Of a stretch of 64,000 bases of DNA, positions 1 through 7,973 are shown in pieces (position 1 is the stretch's first letter; each line of letters starts with the position of its first letter). The notes beneath the pieces were generated by a model that saw only the letters and a program-made list of their open reading frames with translations, had not been told where the DNA came from and did no database searches. The stretch comes from Enterococcus sp. 9E7_DIV0242 (lineage in GTDB: Bacteria > Bacillota > Bacilli > Lactobacillales > Enterococcaceae). The stretch spans positions 3,473,001 to 3,537,000 of the forward strand of contig NZ_CP147247.1 of assembly GCF_002140975.2 (NCBI RefSeq), written 5' to 3'. Position numbers and translations under genes: made by a program.

Positions 1-274
1 TTTTTATATAGAAGTTGTGGATAAGAAAAGCTTTATTTATACTGAAAAGTTGGTATATCAAAGTGCCGATAAGCTGTATCAGCTTGAAGAAAAACTGACG
101 CCTTTCGACTTTATTCGCGTATCAAAGTCGATGCTGCTGAATGTGGAAGGAATCAAGGCCATCTCCCCATTATTAAGTGGACGTTTTGAAGCACTTCTGA
201 TGAATGGTGAACGGGTAGCAATCTCTAGGAAATATGTTCCAGCGTTAAAAAAAGGGCTAGGAATGGAGCGGTGA
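1..274 (+). CDS. LytTR-domain transcriptional regulator, 3' part only
   Basis: The frame is open from the first bases of the window, so the gene begins upstream; a GTG at 17 is internal. The visible 90 or so residues match a LytTR DNA-binding domain: a FYIEVVDKK strand, then FIYTEKLVYQ, then a serine/phenylalanine-rich segment (FIRVSKSMLLNVEGI) typical of the family. LytTR proteins bind short direct repeats upstream of target genes. The stop codon lies one base before the next gene, a DUF3021 membrane protein. LytTR-DUF3021 pairs are a known two-gene regulatory module in Firmicutes and often control a neighbouring ABC transporter, which is also present here at 815-2497. Whether a receiver domain lies upstream cannot be seen; partners of DUF3021 usually have only LytTR. 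Confidence 0.85.
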   Translation, partial: FYIEVVDKKSFIYTEKLVYQSADKLYQLEEKLTPFDFIRVSKSMLLNVEGIKAISPLLSGRFEALLMNGERVAISRKYVPALKKGLGMER

Positions 275-275
275 T

Positions 276-689
276 ATGGAAGTCAAAAAGTATTTAAAAG
301 AAGCATTTCGTCTGACCTCATTGATATTTACAACCTTGATTGCAATCAATCTGGTTCTTCAAAATGATGTCGCACACGATGTGCTGGAAGTCATGCTGCT
401 AATCTCAGCAGTTTCCGGTGGGTTGCATTTCTTGCTCAATGATAATGGAAAATATTCAAATAGACGCTTGATTTTCAATCAGCTGTTGTATCTGTTCATT
501 ATCTTTTTCCAGATCGCTGTTTGTAATGTTCTTCTTCAGTGGGAACTGGATATATGGGGATTGTTGATGAACTATGTGGTCGTCTTGATCATTTATGCTT
601 TCATTCGATTTGTGATGTATAACAATGATAAAAAAGAAGCCGATGAGATCAATCAATTCATTCAAAAAAGAAACCGAGATAAGTCTTAA
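276..689 (+). CDS. DUF3021 family membrane protein
   Basis: This 137-residue protein has four predicted membrane segments (about residues 13-30, 38-55, 65-87 and 93-114) and a charged C-terminal tail, the pattern of DUF3021. It starts two bases after the LytTR stop, and its ribosome binding site lies within the end of that gene (GGAGCGG), which implies translational coupling. Members of this family act with the preceding LytTR regulator, probably holding it inactive at the membrane; that role is known only for some relatives and is inferred here. A strong terminator follows immediately. Confidence 0.8.
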   Translation: MEVKKYLKEAFRLTSLIFTTLIAINLVLQNDVAHDVLEVMLLISAVSGGLHFLLNDNGKYSNRRLIFNQLLYLFIIFFQIAVCNVLLQWELDIWGLLMNYVVVLIIYAFIRFVMYNNDKKEADEINQFIQKRNRDKS

Positions 690-712
690 GTGACACTTAT
701 CTCGGTTTTTTT
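672..712 (+). terminator. Rho-independent terminator after the LytTR/DUF3021 pair
   Basis: A perfect 13-bp stem, AACCGAGATAAGT (672-684) with its complement at 695-707, is followed by a T run. The left arm overlaps the last codons of the DUF3021 gene. Confidence 0.9.
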
Positions 713-765
713 GCATCTTAGTTTCGTATTTCGACCACTTGGGAAAAGCCCATTGTTTCAGTAAA

Positions 766-792
766 AACTATCCGTTATAGTTGATTTATCAA
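766..792 (+). promoter_or_regulatory. Two small palindromes upstream of the ABC exporter
   Basis: AACTAT/ATAGTT (766-771 and 777-782) and TTGATTTATCAA (781-792) sit 20-50 bp ahead of the exporter's ATG. They are candidate binding sites for the LytTR protein or another regulator. No convincing -35/-10 pair was resolved, so the assignment is weak. Confidence 0.3.
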
Positions 793-814
793 CAACACGA
801 AGGAGAAAATTATA

Positions 815-1558
815 ATGAATGAATTAGTAAAAGTAATGAACTTAGCGAAACAATATGACGGTCAACAGGTGCTGGAAGCAATCACCTTTTCAATCAACGA
901 TGGGGAGCTGTTCTCGATTCTCGGTCCGAACGGTGCCGGTAAATCAACTTTGATTTCATTGATTCTGGGGCTAACAAAAGCTGATGCAGGTGAGATATTA
1001 TTGGATGGTAAACTATTGGATTCAGATTCCACGGAACATAAATCACTGATCTCCGTTGTTTTTCAAAACAGTATATTGGATTCAGAACTGTCAGTCAAAG
1101 ATAACTTGGTCATGAGAGCGTACTTCTATACCAACAATTGGAAAGCTGCGAGAAAACTGGCAACAGAAAAATTGGCAGATGTACAAGGAAGTCATCTTTT
1201 GAACAAACGCTACGGTGTTCTATCAGGTGGAGAGAGACGGAAGGTCGATATTGCCAGAGCCTTACTAAACACACCGAAGCTATTGTTCCTCGATGAACCA
1301 ACAACAGGACTGGACATTGCTTCTCGTGCCGATATGTGGCGATTGGTTCATCAATTAAAAGAGAAATATAAAATGACCGTTGTTTTGACCACACATTATA
1401 TGGAGGAAGCCAGAGATTCAGATAACATCTTAATGCTTTCAGCAGGACAGATTGTTGCCTGCGATGCACCGGAACAATTGAAAGCAACCTATAATTGCTC
1501 GACATTAGAGGACGTATTTTTAGCCATTGTTGATAAAGGAATGCCCGCAATGGCATAA
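815..1558 (+). CDS. ABC exporter ATP-binding protein
   Basis: A 247-residue ABC ATPase of the drug/antibiotic exporter type (CcmA/DrrA-like). Walker A is GPNGAGKST at residues 38-46, the signature is LSGGE, and Walker B is LLFLDEP followed by TTGLD. The switch histidine is in TTHYMEEA, a sequence typical of this subfamily. The C-terminus has the usual short extension. The start ATG follows GAAGGAG at good spacing. It is paired with the ABC-2 permease at 1655. Export of a lipid, peptide or drug is inferred; the substrate cannot be told from sequence. The upstream LytTR/DUF3021 module probably regulates it. Confidence 0.9.
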   Translation: MNELVKVMNLAKQYDGQQVLEAITFSINDGELFSILGPNGAGKSTLISLILGLTKADAGEILLDGKLLDSDSTEHKSLISVVFQNSILDSELSVKDNLVMRAYFYTNNWKAARKLATEKLADVQGSHLLNKRYGVLSGGERRKVDIARALLNTPKLLFLDEPTTGLDIASRADMWRLVHQLKEKYKMTVVLTTHYMEEARDSDNILMLSAGQIVACDAPEQLKATYNCSTLEDVFLAIVDKGMPAMA

Positions 1559-1654
1559 ATAAGAACCTAGAAGTAGCGGACATCGGACCACCAAAAAGAA
1601 AGAACTGATCAATGACTTGAGCAGTTCTCACAAAAAAGAGAAGGAGTTTTTATC

Positions 1655-2497
1655 ATGAATGCATTAGTATATAGAGGGTTATTATTGTTTTTCAAAAATA
1701 AACAGGCGGTTGTGGGGTCATTTATAGGCGCATTGATTATGATCGGCTTATATGTCTTTTTATTGGGGGATAGCTTAGTCAATCAATTATCTATGCTATC
1801 AAATCCACAGCTAGTTATTGATACATGGATGTTGGCAGGGGTTATCGGAATTGCTTCAGCTAGTTCGACTCTAGGCTCAGTGAGTCAATTGATTCGTGAT
1901 AAGGAGCGTAATGTTTATACAGATTTCATGATTTCACCGGTTTCTAAAAGTAAAATCATGCTGGGTTACTTTTTCAGTACCTTCTTGATTTCAACAATCA
2001 TTACGTTAGCAGTCATCATTGTTTCTGAATTGTACATCGTCTTTCTTTCAGATGGAGCCTTCTTGTCGTTGCCGAACTTTGGCTTGTTAGCTCTTGCTGG
2101 GATCTTAACAGTATTTTGTTCTTCTTCATTTATGTTTTTTGTAGCTAGCTTCTTCCGTCGTATAGACACGTTCTCAACAATGACGTCAATCATTGGTCCA
2201 TTGCTTGGGTTCCTAACAGGCTGTTATGTGCCGATTGGCAGCTTACCGGAGGCAACACAAAATGTGATTCAATATTTCCCATTAACAAGTGGTGTTGTGT
2301 TGATTCGCCGTGTATTGACTGAAAATGCATTTGCATCAGAAAACTCAGAGGCCGTACAAGCAATCAAAGAAGAGTTGGGCATCGTGATGAACTACCAACA
2401 TGAAATCCTTGTGCCAGTGTTGATCCTTATTGTATCTAGTCTTGTATTTTTAGGCATCGCTCTTTGGAATGTAAAAAGAATTGAAATGAAACGATAA
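1655..2497 (+). CDS. ABC-2 type exporter permease
   Basis: A 280-residue membrane protein with six hydrophobic segments and the ABC-2 layout, including a conserved cytoplasmic stretch (IRDKERNVYTDFMISPVSK) between the second and third segments. It forms the membrane channel for the ATPase encoded just upstream. AAGGAG precedes the ATG. The 96-bp gap between the two genes contains no terminator that I can see, so they are probably co-transcribed. A clear terminator follows at 2521. Confidence 0.88.
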   Translation: MNALVYRGLLLFFKNKQAVVGSFIGALIMIGLYVFLLGDSLVNQLSMLSNPQLVIDTWMLAGVIGIASASSTLGSVSQLIRDKERNVYTDFMISPVSKSKIMLGYFFSTFLISTIITLAVIIVSELYIVFLSDGAFLSLPNFGLLALAGILTVFCSSSFMFFVASFFRRIDTFSTMTSIIGPLLGFLTGCYVPIGSLPEATQNVIQYFPLTSGVVLIRRVLTENAFASENSEAVQAIKEELGIVMNYQHEILVPVLILIVSSLVFLGIALWNVKRIEMKR

Positions 2498-2520
2498 AAT
2501 AATAAAAATGAATGAGTCTG

Positions 2521-2557
2521 AACAGCTATTGAGAAATTTCTTGATAGCTGTTTTTTT
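2521..2557 (+). terminator. Terminator of the ABC exporter operon
   Basis: AACAGCTAT (2521-2529) pairs perfectly with ATAGCTGTT (2544-2552), followed by a T run. Confidence 0.85.
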
Positions 2558-2560
2558 GGT

Positions 2561-2752
2561 CAAAAAACTCCTAGTTACGCTAGGAACCGAATAGATTCCG
2601 GCGTGGTAATTAAAAAACTCCTAAACGGTTAAGATGATGTTGGTTTCCCGACCACCACATCAAAAAGTTTAGGAGGTATCTTTATGAAAAAAATTAACGA
2701 AAGTTTTGCACACGCTGTATAGAAATGTAAGCTTCATTATGTGATTACTTGG
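2561..2752 (+). mobile_element. Remnant of an IS200-like insertion sequence (left end)
   Basis: The stretch carries a small hairpin TCCTAG/CTAGGA (2569-2585), like the subterminal hairpins of IS200 elements. It is followed by a longer structure in which CTCCTAAAC (2618-2626) pairs with GTTTAGGAG (2667-2675), burying the ribosome binding site AGGAGG. Sequestering the transposase ribosome binding site in an RNA stem is a known feature of IS200. The following ATG (2684) begins a peptide resembling the TnpA N-terminus, broken by a stop. No right end is visible, and the element fades into the tail of the opposite-strand gene at 2745. Confidence 0.5.
2684..2752 (+). pseudogene. Broken IS200-type transposase (TnpA) N-terminus
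   Basis: ATG at 2684 follows AGGAGG and gives 12 residues ending SFAHAV, then TAG at 2720-2722. The frame continues as KCKLHYVIT. IS200 TnpA proteins begin with a histidine, then an aromatic residue, then CKYHIVFT or similar. Reading the TAG as a former TAT or TGG codon restores that motif. Nothing recognisable follows, so the gene is both interrupted and truncated. Confidence 0.5.
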
Positions 2753-3014
2753 TGTTCGTATTTAAACTTTTGGATGCTCTTCTTAAAAAATAGAGAATGC
2801 CGCAAAGGAAAAAGCTTAAAATCAGAGCTCCGGCAACCCCGGCAATAATCATTGTGGAAGATAAAGGATTCGGATTTTTTGAAATATTATAGATAATTAG
2901 AGCCGTGCTGCAAAGGATCGGAATAAAATAGACTGTCTTTGATTTCTTTTTCGAAAGCGCACAATAAAGTGTTGAAATAAGCATTACGAAACTAACAATA
3001 GTTGGAGTATCCAT
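2745..3014 (-). CDS. Small three-segment membrane protein, unknown function
   Basis: The ATG at 3014 is chosen because AAAGAGG lies about ten bases upstream on the minus strand; a longer reading to 3062 has no such site. The 89-residue product has three hydrophobic segments (starting near residues 5, 28 and 57) joined by short lysine-rich loops, and ends in a polar tail. I recognise no family. It lies alone and opposite to its neighbours, next to the decayed IS200-like element, which suggests an accessory gene. Confidence 0.5.
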   Translation of the reverse strand: MDTPTIVSFVMLISTLYCALSKKKSKTVYFIPILCSTALIIYNISKNPNPLSSTMIIAGVAGALILSFFLCGILYFLRRASKSLNTNTK

Positions 3015-3357
3015 AGGTAAACAACCTCTTTCTTTATTTGATAAATAAATCATACCATTCATCGTTTGCCAATCAAACTTACAATCGATGTAGTGATGCT
3101 TACGAGTTGGTAAGGGTTCTGCTATATGGATAATATCAATGCTTGCAGCATATGAGTGGATTAGAATAGTAGCGATAAATATGAAGCGAATAAATATTTT
3201 GATGCAAAAAAAGTGAAAAAGATATACGATGATTATATAGAGAAAAATTCACAGATATATTCAGTGGTGATGTAGAGAAGGTTCTACTATATTAACAAAG
3301 AGAGCACTCTCAGAAAAGCTTCATAATCATAACAGAAAAGATAAAGGGGGAAAAACA
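3015..3357. other. AT-rich gap without a supported gene
   Basis: This 343-bp stretch holds only short interrupted reading frames. A stretch around 3155-3230 reads for about 22 codons as a basic peptide before a stop and may be debris of a former gene, but I cannot assign it. The last 40 bases supply the ribosome binding site (GGGGG) for the next gene. Confidence 0.4.
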
Positions 3358-3627
3358 GTGAAAAGAAACCTAAGTAAAAAGGCTGTTGTAATACGATTTG
3401 GAATTTTAGGTTGGTTGTTATACACAAAAAATGAGATGAAATTCGAAAGAAATCCTAGATATATTTTTAGATTATACTCACTTTCATTTCTTGCTTTCTT
3501 CTCACTAATAGTAATGTTAGTACTATTAGTTTCGGTGAAAACTTGGGTTTTTTTGGAATTATTTTTAGTCTTGCTTTCGTGTTTCTATGGATTTTGGGCA
3601 TCGAAATATTTTATGCAGTATTTCTAA
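3358..3627 (+). CDS. Small membrane protein, unknown function
   Basis: This 89-residue protein starts at GTG (3358), eight bases after AAAGGGGG. Its N-terminus is basic (MKRNLSKK), followed by a weakly hydrophobic stretch, and a long hydrophobic region (residues 42-78) that could form two membrane passes. No family is recognised. It stands among other orphan genes between a decayed IS and a lytic enzyme, so an accessory or immunity-like role is possible but unsupported. Confidence 0.5.
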   Translation: MKRNLSKKAVVIRFGILGWLLYTKNEMKFERNPRYIFRLYSLSFLAFFSLIVMLVLLVSVKTWVFLELFLVLLSCFYGFWASKYFMQYF

Positions 3628-3748
3628 TAAGAGACAGTAGTGTCTTATTAGAAATAGAAACTCTCAAAAAGGGTAAATAGCCAGAACCAATAATGTAATC
3701 TAAAATCAAAAACGATTAGTTGAATTCTCAGTGAGAAGAGGTTTATTC

Positions 3749-4087
3749 ATGAAAAAAAATGATTTAGAGATGTATAAGGACTTTATTGACGGCATAGTTA
3801 ATATAAGTCAACGAAACTATCAAAAAGCAATTAAAAATAAAAAGGCTTCTTTTTTTGACAAGCTTACTCCGGAAGAATTAGACGATTTTTTTGAATTGTT
3901 AAATGAACAAAGAATAGGAGGAATCCATGATTTATTAGTGTACTTAAGTGATATGCAAAACTTGGAAGAGTTGGTTTTTATAAAAAATGAGATAGAAATT
4001 CCGAAAGAACCATTTGGAACAGAATTACACTATGATTATGTTTCCAGATTAAATGGGGATTCATGGCCGGATGCACTATCTCGGTAA
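3749..4087 (+). CDS. Hypothetical small soluble protein
   Basis: The product is 112 acidic, largely helical residues (KKNDLEMYKDFIDGIVNISQ at the N-terminus), ending in a proline/tryptophan-containing tail (LNGDSWPDALSR). The ATG at 3749 follows AGAAGAGG; an earlier GTG at 3731 lacks a ribosome binding site. No signal peptide or membrane segment is seen. Size and composition resemble single-gene immunity proteins found in such accessory patches, but that is only an analogy, and no toxin gene lies directly next to it. Confidence 0.55.
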   Translation: MKKNDLEMYKDFIDGIVNISQRNYQKAIKNKKASFFDKLTPEELDDFFELLNEQRIGGIHDLLVYLSDMQNLEELVFIKNEIEIPKEPFGTELHYDYVSRLNGDSWPDALSR

Positions 4088-4597
4088 TGGATTATACTTA
4101 ATAGTGGTTATGAATAGTGATCGGATAAGTAAAGCAATTTGATTTAAAAGGAGTCATTCAAAAACAGATAGAACACAGAATCAAGTAAAAAGCTTCCGAA
4201 CGAATAGTTCTGAAGTTTTTTTATCTAGAACAACACAATAAGCTACCAGAGTACAGTGGAGTAGATGCCGGATATAGCGGTGAAGAAAATTATATGTGTA
4301 TATCAATTTTTGGATAGATATAGTTATTAGGAGCGGTTCTGGTATTCAGAAAGACTGACAAACTTTTAGAGGCACCGATAAAAAGTCAGGATACTAGAGA
4401 ATAGAAAGGATTCAGGCTGTTAAAAGAACTAAAAATGTTGTCATATAGGGAAAAGATGCATAAGACTCTATGAAAGTGAAATGAAGGTTTATTGGGAGAG
4501 AGTTGAAAGGATGAGGGGCCTTTTATTGCTTATACTTTGTTTACTCAATCGATTTGAAGTATGTGATTGAGAATAAAATAGAAAAAGGTGAAGTAAG
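4088..4597. other. 510-bp gap with gene debris and one terminator
   Basis: No full gene was found. A terminator-like hairpin lies at 4193-4222. From about 4227 an open stretch of 30 codons (LEQHNKLPEYSGVDAGYSGE, then NYMCISIFG and a stop) looks like the tail of a former coding region with no start. The rest is AT-rich. AAGGTG just before 4598 serves the next gene. Confidence 0.4.
4193..4222 (+). terminator. Probable terminator
   Basis: CTTCCGAAC (4193-4201) pairs with GTTCTGAAG (4207-4215) with one mismatch and a 5-base loop, followed by seven T residues. Confidence 0.6.
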
Positions 4598-5776
4598 ATG
4601 GCAGTAGAAGGATCAGTTTTAATTTCAGGCTCTCAATGGTTACAGGGAAAAGGGGAAGCAGTATATTCGAATGGAGGAAATTATGGCACCTATTACCAGT
4701 GTGTTGAATTGCCACAGCAAAGGTTATACCCTAACAAAGGTTGGCCAAGAGTGTATGCAGCAGGAAATGGCGGAGCACAATATATTCCTGAAGGCTCACC
4801 AGGATTAACTAGATATAACCCGGGCTCTAAGTATATTCCGGTACCCGGAGATTTAGTTATCGAAACTGGTGGTCAGTATGGACACGTATCAGTTGTTGAT
4901 TATACTGACACGGAGAAGGGTATCATCTATGCGGTAGAACAAAATGGCTCAAACAATGGGCGAGTTACTTACAGTTACAACGGAAGCAATTATGTTGGCC
5001 TTTCAGCTAGCCGTACTGTTAAATGTATTCTTCATGCACCGGGGAATAGCTTTAAAAACCCAACAACAACAAAAACAGATGGGCGTAATAGTATTTCAAT
5101 CAGTAAAGGAAAAATTCATTTAGAAGGCTGGCATATTGATAGTCGGTTAAAAGCAGGCTTGAAAAGCTATGTTTTTATCATGAATGCTGATACCAAAGCT
5201 GAAATAGCGAGATACCAAATCACTCGGACAGCAAGACCGGATGTAGGTAAAATATACCCTAACATTCCGGAGTCAGGAAATAGTGGGTTTGATATCACTG
5301 TTGGAATCCCGGCAGGAGCAAGAGGGAAAAAAATCTATGTCTTATCTCGATACATTACTGCAGATGATAAAACTGTAATCAGTGATAAGCACTTTACAGA
5401 CAACGTTGTATCAGTTCCTGGTAATCAAACAGATGGACGTAATAGTATCACTGTTAAAGATGGAAATGTTCGCTTAGAGGGCTGGCATGTTGATACAAAA
5501 GTAACTGAGGGGCTAAAGAGCTACATTTTTATTATGAATGCAGATACGGGGAAAGAAATCTCAAGAACCGTGATAACTCGTACGTCTCGACCAGATGTAG
5601 CAAATGCTTTTCCTGCTATTGCTTTGGCTGAGAAAAGTGGGTTTGATCTCACGATTCCAATTCCAACCGGTGCTAAAGGAAAACGTATCAATGTACTGTC
5701 TCGGTACATTACTGCAGATGATAAAACATTGATCAGTGATTTTCACTATTCCAAAAATGTCGTTGCTATTCCGTAA
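4598..5776 (+). CDS. CHAP-domain peptidoglycan hydrolase with two C-terminal repeats
   Basis: A 392-residue protein. Residues 1-150 form a CHAP amidase/endopeptidase domain: catalytic Cys35 in YYQCVEL, His96 in YGHVSVV, and the polar partner in AVEQNG (residues 112-117). Residues 160-277 and 278-392 are two tandem copies of a module of about 115 residues, each starting TDGRNSI and containing EGWH, SY.FIMNADT, RPDV and VLSRYITADDKT. They are likely cell-wall binding. There is no signal peptide or membrane segment, which fits a phage-type endolysin needing a holin, or an enzyme released by lysis; no holin or phage genes are beside it. The ATG at 4598 follows AAGGTG. It may be a prophage remnant or a domesticated lysin. 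Confidence 0.8.
   Translation: MAVEGSVLISGSQWLQGKGEAVYSNGGNYGTYYQCVELPQQRLYPNKGWPRVYAAGNGGAQYIPEGSPGLTRYNPGSKYIPVPGDLVIETGGQYGHVSVVDYTDTEKGIIYAVEQNGSNNGRVTYSYNGSNYVGLSASRTVKCILHAPGNSFKNPTTTKTDGRNSISISKGKIHLEGWHIDSRLKAGLKSYVFIMNADTKAEIARYQITRTARPDVGKIYPNIPESGNSGFDITVGIPAGARGKKIYVLSRYITADDKTVISDKHFTDNVVSVPGNQTDGRNSITVKDGNVRLEGWHVDTKVTEGLKSYIFIMNADTGKEISRTVITRTSRPDVANAFPAIALAEKSGFDLTIPIPTGAKGKRINVLSRYITADDKTLISDFHYSKNVVAIP
5075..5776 (+). repeat. Tandem repeat coding the two C-terminal lysin modules
   Basis: Unit 1 is 5075-5428 and unit 2 is 5429-5776. They encode clearly homologous modules of 118 and 115 residues, with long identical stretches such as VLSRYITADDKT. They arose by duplication inside the gene. 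Confidence 0.85.
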
Positions 5777-5906
5777 ATAAAAGAAGAGATCAGTAGATGA
5801 TTTATTTACAACCAGAAGGACTATGTTTCAAGTAATAAGAAAAAATCTACGAAAAGTGTACCCATGATTCTTGTTATACGCGAAATTGATTTCCAAATTT
5901 TTTCTG

Positions 5907-5946
5907 ACTAGGTAGGAATGACTCTACTTTTTTATACCTACCTAGT
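5907..5946. repeat. Perfect 10-bp inverted repeat between two genes
   Basis: ACTAGGTAGG (5907-5916) and CCTACCTAGT (5937-5946) enclose a 20-base loop rich in T. It may act as a terminator for the lysin gene or as an operator; the tail is not a clean T run. Confidence 0.5.
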
Positions 5947-6025
5947 TCTGTTTCATGTTGATGGTGCTTATCCGTTGTGAATCAGGAAGCTCTCTCTTAT
6001 AGTAGAGGAGAAAGGGGAGCTTTTC

Positions 6026-6475
6026 ATGAAAGAATGGTATGAACAGTTACCGGGGCGCTGGCTGATTCAAGCAACAAACTTTCCCATGTGGCTGTCCGAA
6101 AAACGCAAAAATCCTTCCATCACTTACGGTTTACTGGCTACTGAACCCGTGACGCTATCTGATAGAGTAGAATATCGGAATCGAAAGGGGAAAACGAAAG
6201 TAATCAAGGGTGTGGATAGTGCAGTTGAAAATGGAAAAAACTTTAAATGGCGTGGTGAAGGCGTTCTAGTCGTACTAAGCAGCTACTGGAGCATTGTAGC
6301 AATGGAAGAGAACATTTTGATTATTCGTTTTGAAAAATCCTTAGTGACACCCAGTGGTATTGATGTGCTTATTCGAGAAGGGACTAGTATCTGTGATTTG
6401 AAGCTGGAATTGAGAGAGTCATTGGACACGTATGGACTCACCATTGAAGAGTTCAGGAGCCTGAGTTGGCTGTAA
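6026..6475 (+). CDS. Conserved hypothetical protein, probably beta-rich
   Basis: A 149-residue soluble protein beginning MKEWYEQLPGRWLIQATNFPMW. The pattern of a GRW motif near the N-terminus followed by alternating polar and hydrophobic strands (YGLLATEP, VLVVLSSYWSIVAM, ILIIRFEKS) resembles a small lipocalin-like barrel, but I do not recognise the family with certainty. The start ATG follows GAGGAGAAAGGGGAG. It is a single gene: an inverted repeat lies upstream and a very strong shared terminator downstream. Confidence 0.6.
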   Translation: MKEWYEQLPGRWLIQATNFPMWLSEKRKNPSITYGLLATEPVTLSDRVEYRNRKGKTKVIKGVDSAVENGKNFKWRGEGVLVVLSSYWSIVAMEENILIIRFEKSLVTPSGIDVLIREGTSICDLKLELRESLDTYGLTIEEFRSLSWL

Positions 6476-6505
6476 AAAGAAAAGTACGGAAATTGAATAC
6501 AAACA

Positions 6506-6552
6506 GAGTCCTCTTCGAAAGCTCGTTACCATGCGGCTTTCGAAGAGGACTC
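6506..6552. terminator. Bidirectional terminator between convergent genes
   Basis: A perfect 17-bp stem, GAGTCCTCTTCGAAAGC (6506-6522) with its complement at 6536-6552, sits exactly between the plus-strand gene ending at 6475 and the minus-strand gene ending at 6555, with short T tracts. Confidence 0.85.
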
Positions 6553-6554
6553 TT

Positions 6555-7973
6555 TTATGGTTGAACAAGTTGTTGAATAGACGTTTCCAACGTTTCGATC
6601 GAAATAGGAATAATACGTTCTTTCGTCAGTGAATCGGGTGTCAATAGGGCGTGTTCGCACAATACACGAGTGTTTTGGGAGGCGGTTAGAGCTTGTACGT
6701 CAGTGGTCAATTCTTTGTATATTGTTGGGCTGATATGGACATGACAAGTGCTGACAGCTTCCAGCGTCTCTTTATAAAGCAGGTATTTCACATCAGAGTC
6801 TGTCACGATATAGGTCTGTAAGTGCGTCCGATCAAGCCGAAGGATTCCGCTTATTTCGAGAGTAAAACGACGTAAAAAGCTAGGATTGATTGCTAGGTCA
6901 TAAGGTAACTGTTTTGTCCAAGCCGAGATCAAGTCGTCCAATTCCCTATATAATTTGACCTGGCAAGGAGTCAAAATATGCGGTTTTCCGGGAATAAAAA
7001 GTTGGTAGTTGTCCCATGCTGAACGGATGAGATGAATCAGCGCCCTTTCAAAAGCTTTATTTCCTAAAAAAGCTTGTTGGAAATGCTGTTCAAGCTGATC
7101 GATCAGCAGTCTTACATCTTCGTTTTCAACAATAAAGGCTTGATGAAGCCGCTGAAAGTCCTCTTCTAACAAATGGAAATTTGAGAAGGAATAATCACAG
7201 TAATTGACGACTGCACCCAAAAATAACAGCTCGTTTTCGCTTACATAGTTTTTCAACTCAGTCTGTTGCCACGCTTCTTGTATGTAGTGCCAAACAGGTC
7301 GTTCTGCCAGATATTTGGCAAATTTTGGTGTAAAACCAAGAGCTGTATTTTTTCTTGTCATACTGATGAAGAATCCTAAACGCAGGATTTCCAGATTTTC
7401 TTCATCATAGATTCTGTCACAACGACTATTTAGATGGTCAATGAACTGTTCAAAAGCATGGATTGCATCAGGCTGAGGGAGTTTTGCTCGCCAGCCAAGA
7501 CGTAAAGAGAGTGTCAATTGCAAGAGCCGATGCTCTATTTCAGTAAATAAAGGGGTATGGTTTTCAATAGAGACACCGCAATTGGTAAGAAAGTCTAATA
7601 CTTGTTTTTTTAGACTATAAGCTTTGCTGACAGAGATGAACTCAGCTTCGGTCAGCTTGATATAGTCAGTATCTCCGTTTAAAAACAGCTCACAGGTTCT
7701 TAAAAAAAGCGAATGAGCAGCCAATTTTTGAAGAAGCTGATACAAGGGTATTGTAGGAATAAAATAAATAGAATAGGTATCTTTTTTGCGTTTGGCTTGG
7801 ATGATATCCTCTACCAGCTCTTTTTTTAGGCAATTGATATCATTGAGTAAGGTTGTTTTACATACGCCGAGCAGTTCAGCAAAGAGCGCCAGATCCAATT
7901 CCTTTTTTGTATAGAATTGCTCACATAAAAAAAGCTGGCGCAGGATATTTTTTTCGATATATTCTTCGATCAT
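6555..7973 (-). CDS. Mga-family transcriptional regulator
   Basis: A 472-residue cytosolic protein with the Mga/AtxA layout: an N-terminal HTH around residues 20-55 (LALFAELLGVCKTTLLNDIN), a second DNA-binding region, a long helical middle resembling PRD domains, and a C-terminal EIIB-like part without an obvious active cysteine. It is transcribed away from tyrosine decarboxylase at 8485, with a 511-bp shared upstream region, so it is a candidate regulator of the amine locus, responding to carbon source or PTS state (inference). The known enterococcal tyrosine cluster has tyrS at this place instead, so this arrangement differs. Confidence 0.8.
   Translation of the reverse strand: MIEEYIEKNILRQLFLCEQFYTKKELDLALFAELLGVCKTTLLNDINCLKKELVEDIIQAKRKKDTYSIYFIPTIPLYQLLQKLAAHSLFLRTCELFLNGDTDYIKLTEAEFISVSKAYSLKKQVLDFLTNCGVSIENHTPLFTEIEHRLLQLTLSLRLGWRAKLPQPDAIHAFEQFIDHLNSRCDRIYDEENLEILRLGFFISMTRKNTALGFTPKFAKYLAERPVWHYIQEAWQQTELKNYVSENELLFLGAVVNYCDYSFSNFHLLEEDFQRLHQAFIVENEDVRLLIDQLEQHFQQAFLGNKAFERALIHLIRSAWDNYQLFIPGKPHILTPCQVKLYRELDDLISAWTKQLPYDLAINPSFLRRFTLEISGILRLDRTHLQTYIVTDSDVKYLLYKETLEAVSTCHVHISPTIYKELTTDVQALTASQNTRVLCEHALLTPDSLTKERIIPISIETLETSIQQLVQP

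Noticed and set aside
1110..1631. 173-codon open frame on the minus strand over the ABC ATPase gene
   Set aside because: It is antisense to a gene with all ABC motifs, has no ribosome binding site and no recognisable family.
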